NCBI RefSeq assembly: GCF_004916905.1
Contig: NZ_SDLV01000003.1
Location: 62,001 to 126,000 of the forward strand
DNA: 64,000 nt
Source: Chryseobacterium candidae
GTDB taxonomy: Bacteria; Bacteroidota; Bacteroidia; Flavobacteriales; Weeksellaceae
Direction of reading: 5' to 3'
Numbering within the stretch: position 1 is the stretch's first letter; each line of letters opens with the position of its first letter. A program made the translations under genes and the position numbers. The notes below the pieces were generated by a model. That model was not told the origin of the DNA. It was given only the letters and a program-made list of their open reading frames with translations, and did not search any database. Shown piece by piece: positions 63,195-64,000 of the stretch.

Positions 63195-63725
63195 TTAGTT
63201 TCTGAAGTAATGTCCGTTTGATTCAAAATAATCATACATGATGTTCCGTGCTGTACTTTCCCAGTCAATACAAACATAACTCGGCAGATTGAAAGGGATA
63301 TCGTCCTCGTATAGATATTCCACGAACTCAATATCATCTGCAAACTCACCATAGTAAAAATTGTTTACGTAATCATAAAGGCTTTGAAAGTCCATTTTAC
63401 CAAGATTATCCAAACAAGCTTCGTACACCTCTGCCTCATAATCTGATCCATCTATCTGATAGGCAATATCATAGATATCTTTGGATATATGGCACTCGCT
63501 AATCAGCCCTAGTTTTTCAAACAGGGAACAACATTCATAATCTTGTAGCATGAATTCAGGGCCAGATTCATCAGAATGAAGCTCATACATTGCTGTAAGT
63601 AGCTCATCATAATTTGAATAATCCAAAAGGTTTAACCATTTGCCATGTAGGCTTGCATTGTTGTACTTTGCGTACGTTCCGACATAGATACTTGCTGTAT
63701 CCAAAGAATTTTTTAACTTTGTCAT
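63195..63725 (-). CDS. ardA: Antirestriction protein ArdA
   Basis: DNA-mimic protein that blocks type I restriction enzymes during entry into a new host. The 176 residues are strongly acidic, and show the ArdA pattern ASIYVGTYAKYNNASLHGKW, LDYSNYDELLTAMYELH and EFMLQDYE near 58. Later DYVNNFYYGEFADDIEFVEY and YFESNGHYFRN complete the family. The gene precedes the serine recombinase by 59 bases on the same strand and supports transfer by conjugation. Confidence 0.93.
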   Translation of the reverse strand: MTKLKNSLDTASIYVGTYAKYNNASLHGKWLNLLDYSNYDELLTAMYELHSDESGPEFMLQDYECCSLFEKLGLISECHISKDIYDIAYQIDGSDYEAEVYEACLDNLGKMDFQSLYDYVNNFYYGEFADDIEFVEYLYEDDIPFNLPSYVCIDWESTARNIMYDYFESNGHYFRN

Positions 63726-63770
63726 TGTAGATAAGTTTTTGATTGAACACTGAAATTTATTTTACACACT

Positions 63771-63806
63771 CCCCATTCAATATTAGTAGTATTGATGGGG
63801 TTTTTT
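63771..63806 (+). terminator. Plus-strand terminator upstream of ardA with no matching gene
   Basis: CCCCATTCAATA and TATTGATGGGG (one bulged T) form a stem followed by TTTTTT on the plus strand. The gene before it runs on the other strand, so it has no obvious client. Confidence 0.65.
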
Positions 63807-63944
63807 GTTGCCTTTTAGTAGTCGAAAACCGTGCCAAATGTTATAAAAATAGGCTGGAATTCAGTGAAATAGCAGAAATATTTTGAATCCGTAGAAAATC
63901 TCTTCAAACCTGTACTAACTCTAGGCAGTAGTCTAAAAATGTTC

Positions 63945-63973
63945 AAAAAAAAGTACTGAGGTTTTTACACCTC
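63945..63973 (-). terminator. Minus-strand terminator for a gene beyond the right edge
   Basis: GAGGT and ACCTC form a short stem (63958-63962 and 63969-63973); on the minus strand an eight-T run follows. It would end a minus-strand gene entering from beyond 64000. Confidence 0.5.
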
Positions 63974-64000
63974 CTGAAAACTTTGCCCAAATTTCTAAAG

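Larger units (their letters stand above)
60734..64000. mobile_element. Left part of an integrated mobile element at tRNA-Glu
   Basis: The segment starts at the 3' end of tRNA-Glu and carries a tyrosine integrase, a serine recombinase and ArdA, genes typical of integrative conjugative or mobilisable elements. Arm-type repeats precede the integrase. No second copy of the tRNA 3' end is found in the window, so the far end is beyond base 64000. The exact left junction is inferred. Confidence 0.8.
63726..64000. other. Non-coding region with repeats upstream of ardA
   Basis: No convincing gene. It contains the plus-strand terminator at 63771-63806, the minus-strand terminator at 63945-63973, and a near-exact direct repeat GTAGTCGAAAA/GTAGTCTAAAA (63818-63828 and 63928-63938) exactly 110 bases apart. 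The ardA leader lies in the first part. Confidence 0.5.

Noticed and set aside
60662..64000. Direct repeat of the tRNA-Glu 3' end marking the right end of the element
   Set aside because: I looked for a second copy of its last 20 or so bases in the window and found none; it must lie beyond 64000.

Overview
The window is a low-GC chromosomal segment of a flavobacterium, most likely Chryseobacterium or a close relative (Weeksellaceae). Support for this: Bacteroidota-type promoters (TTTG-N19-TAnnTTTG) at several genes, a GEVED protein with a type IX secretion sorting tail, a double-glycine leader peptide of the kind common in Chryseobacterium, SusC/TonB-type outer-membrane biology, and many hypothetical lipoproteins. 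The genus is an inference.

Layout. (1) 1-13184, minus strand: the S10-spc-alpha ribosomal cluster from rplC to rpoA (rpoA runs off the left edge), with infA and secY and without adk or map. (2) 13433-18992: a DeoR-type repressor divergent from glpD-glpK-glpF and a linked outer-membrane beta-barrel gene, with tandem operator-like repeats at the glpD start. (3) 19185-26832: small exported proteins, a lipoprotein plus a 906-residue exported protein, a Fet4-like membrane protein and a TonB-dependent receptor. (4) 27161-30520, minus strand: rpsL-rpsG-fusA-rpsJ, closed by a strong terminator. rpsJ, normally the first gene of the S10 operon, is therefore about 14 kb away from rplC, and rplC has its own promoter. 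(5) 30835-37572: a polytopic membrane protein, Dps, pncB, a YciI-like lipoprotein, a secreted GEVED protein, an orphan bacteriocin-like peptide and a DUF5995-like protein. (6) 37630-45309, minus strand: a heavy-metal RND tripartite pump with its two-component system. (7) 45492-50338: RmuC, an rRNA/tRNA methyltransferase, an Ala-rich repeat lipoprotein and two hypotheticals. (8) 50287-53760, minus strand: a compact run of trhO, trhP-like U32 enzyme, ferredoxin and 5-formyl-THF cyclo-ligase, which looks like a tRNA wobble-uridine hydroxylation module with both an oxygen-dependent and an oxygen-independent arm. (9) 54067-60601: a DegP-like protease, RidA, LptD and an amidase, all envelope or housekeeping functions. 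(10) 60662-64000: tRNA-Glu followed by the left end of an integrated mobile element carrying a tyrosine integrase, a serine recombinase and the antirestriction protein ArdA. Its far end lies outside the window.

How the parts work together: the glp genes form a full glycerol uptake and catabolism unit (outer-membrane barrel, GlpF channel, GlpK kinase, GlpD dehydrogenase). The RND pump genes are probably driven by the adjacent OmpR-type regulator through paired heptamers. The most unusual points are the shared C-terminal domain in both tRNA hydroxylases, the split S10 operon, the orphan Cys-rich peptide, and the arm-site-like repeats between tRNA-Glu and the integrase. All calls come from reading the sequence; no database search was possible.
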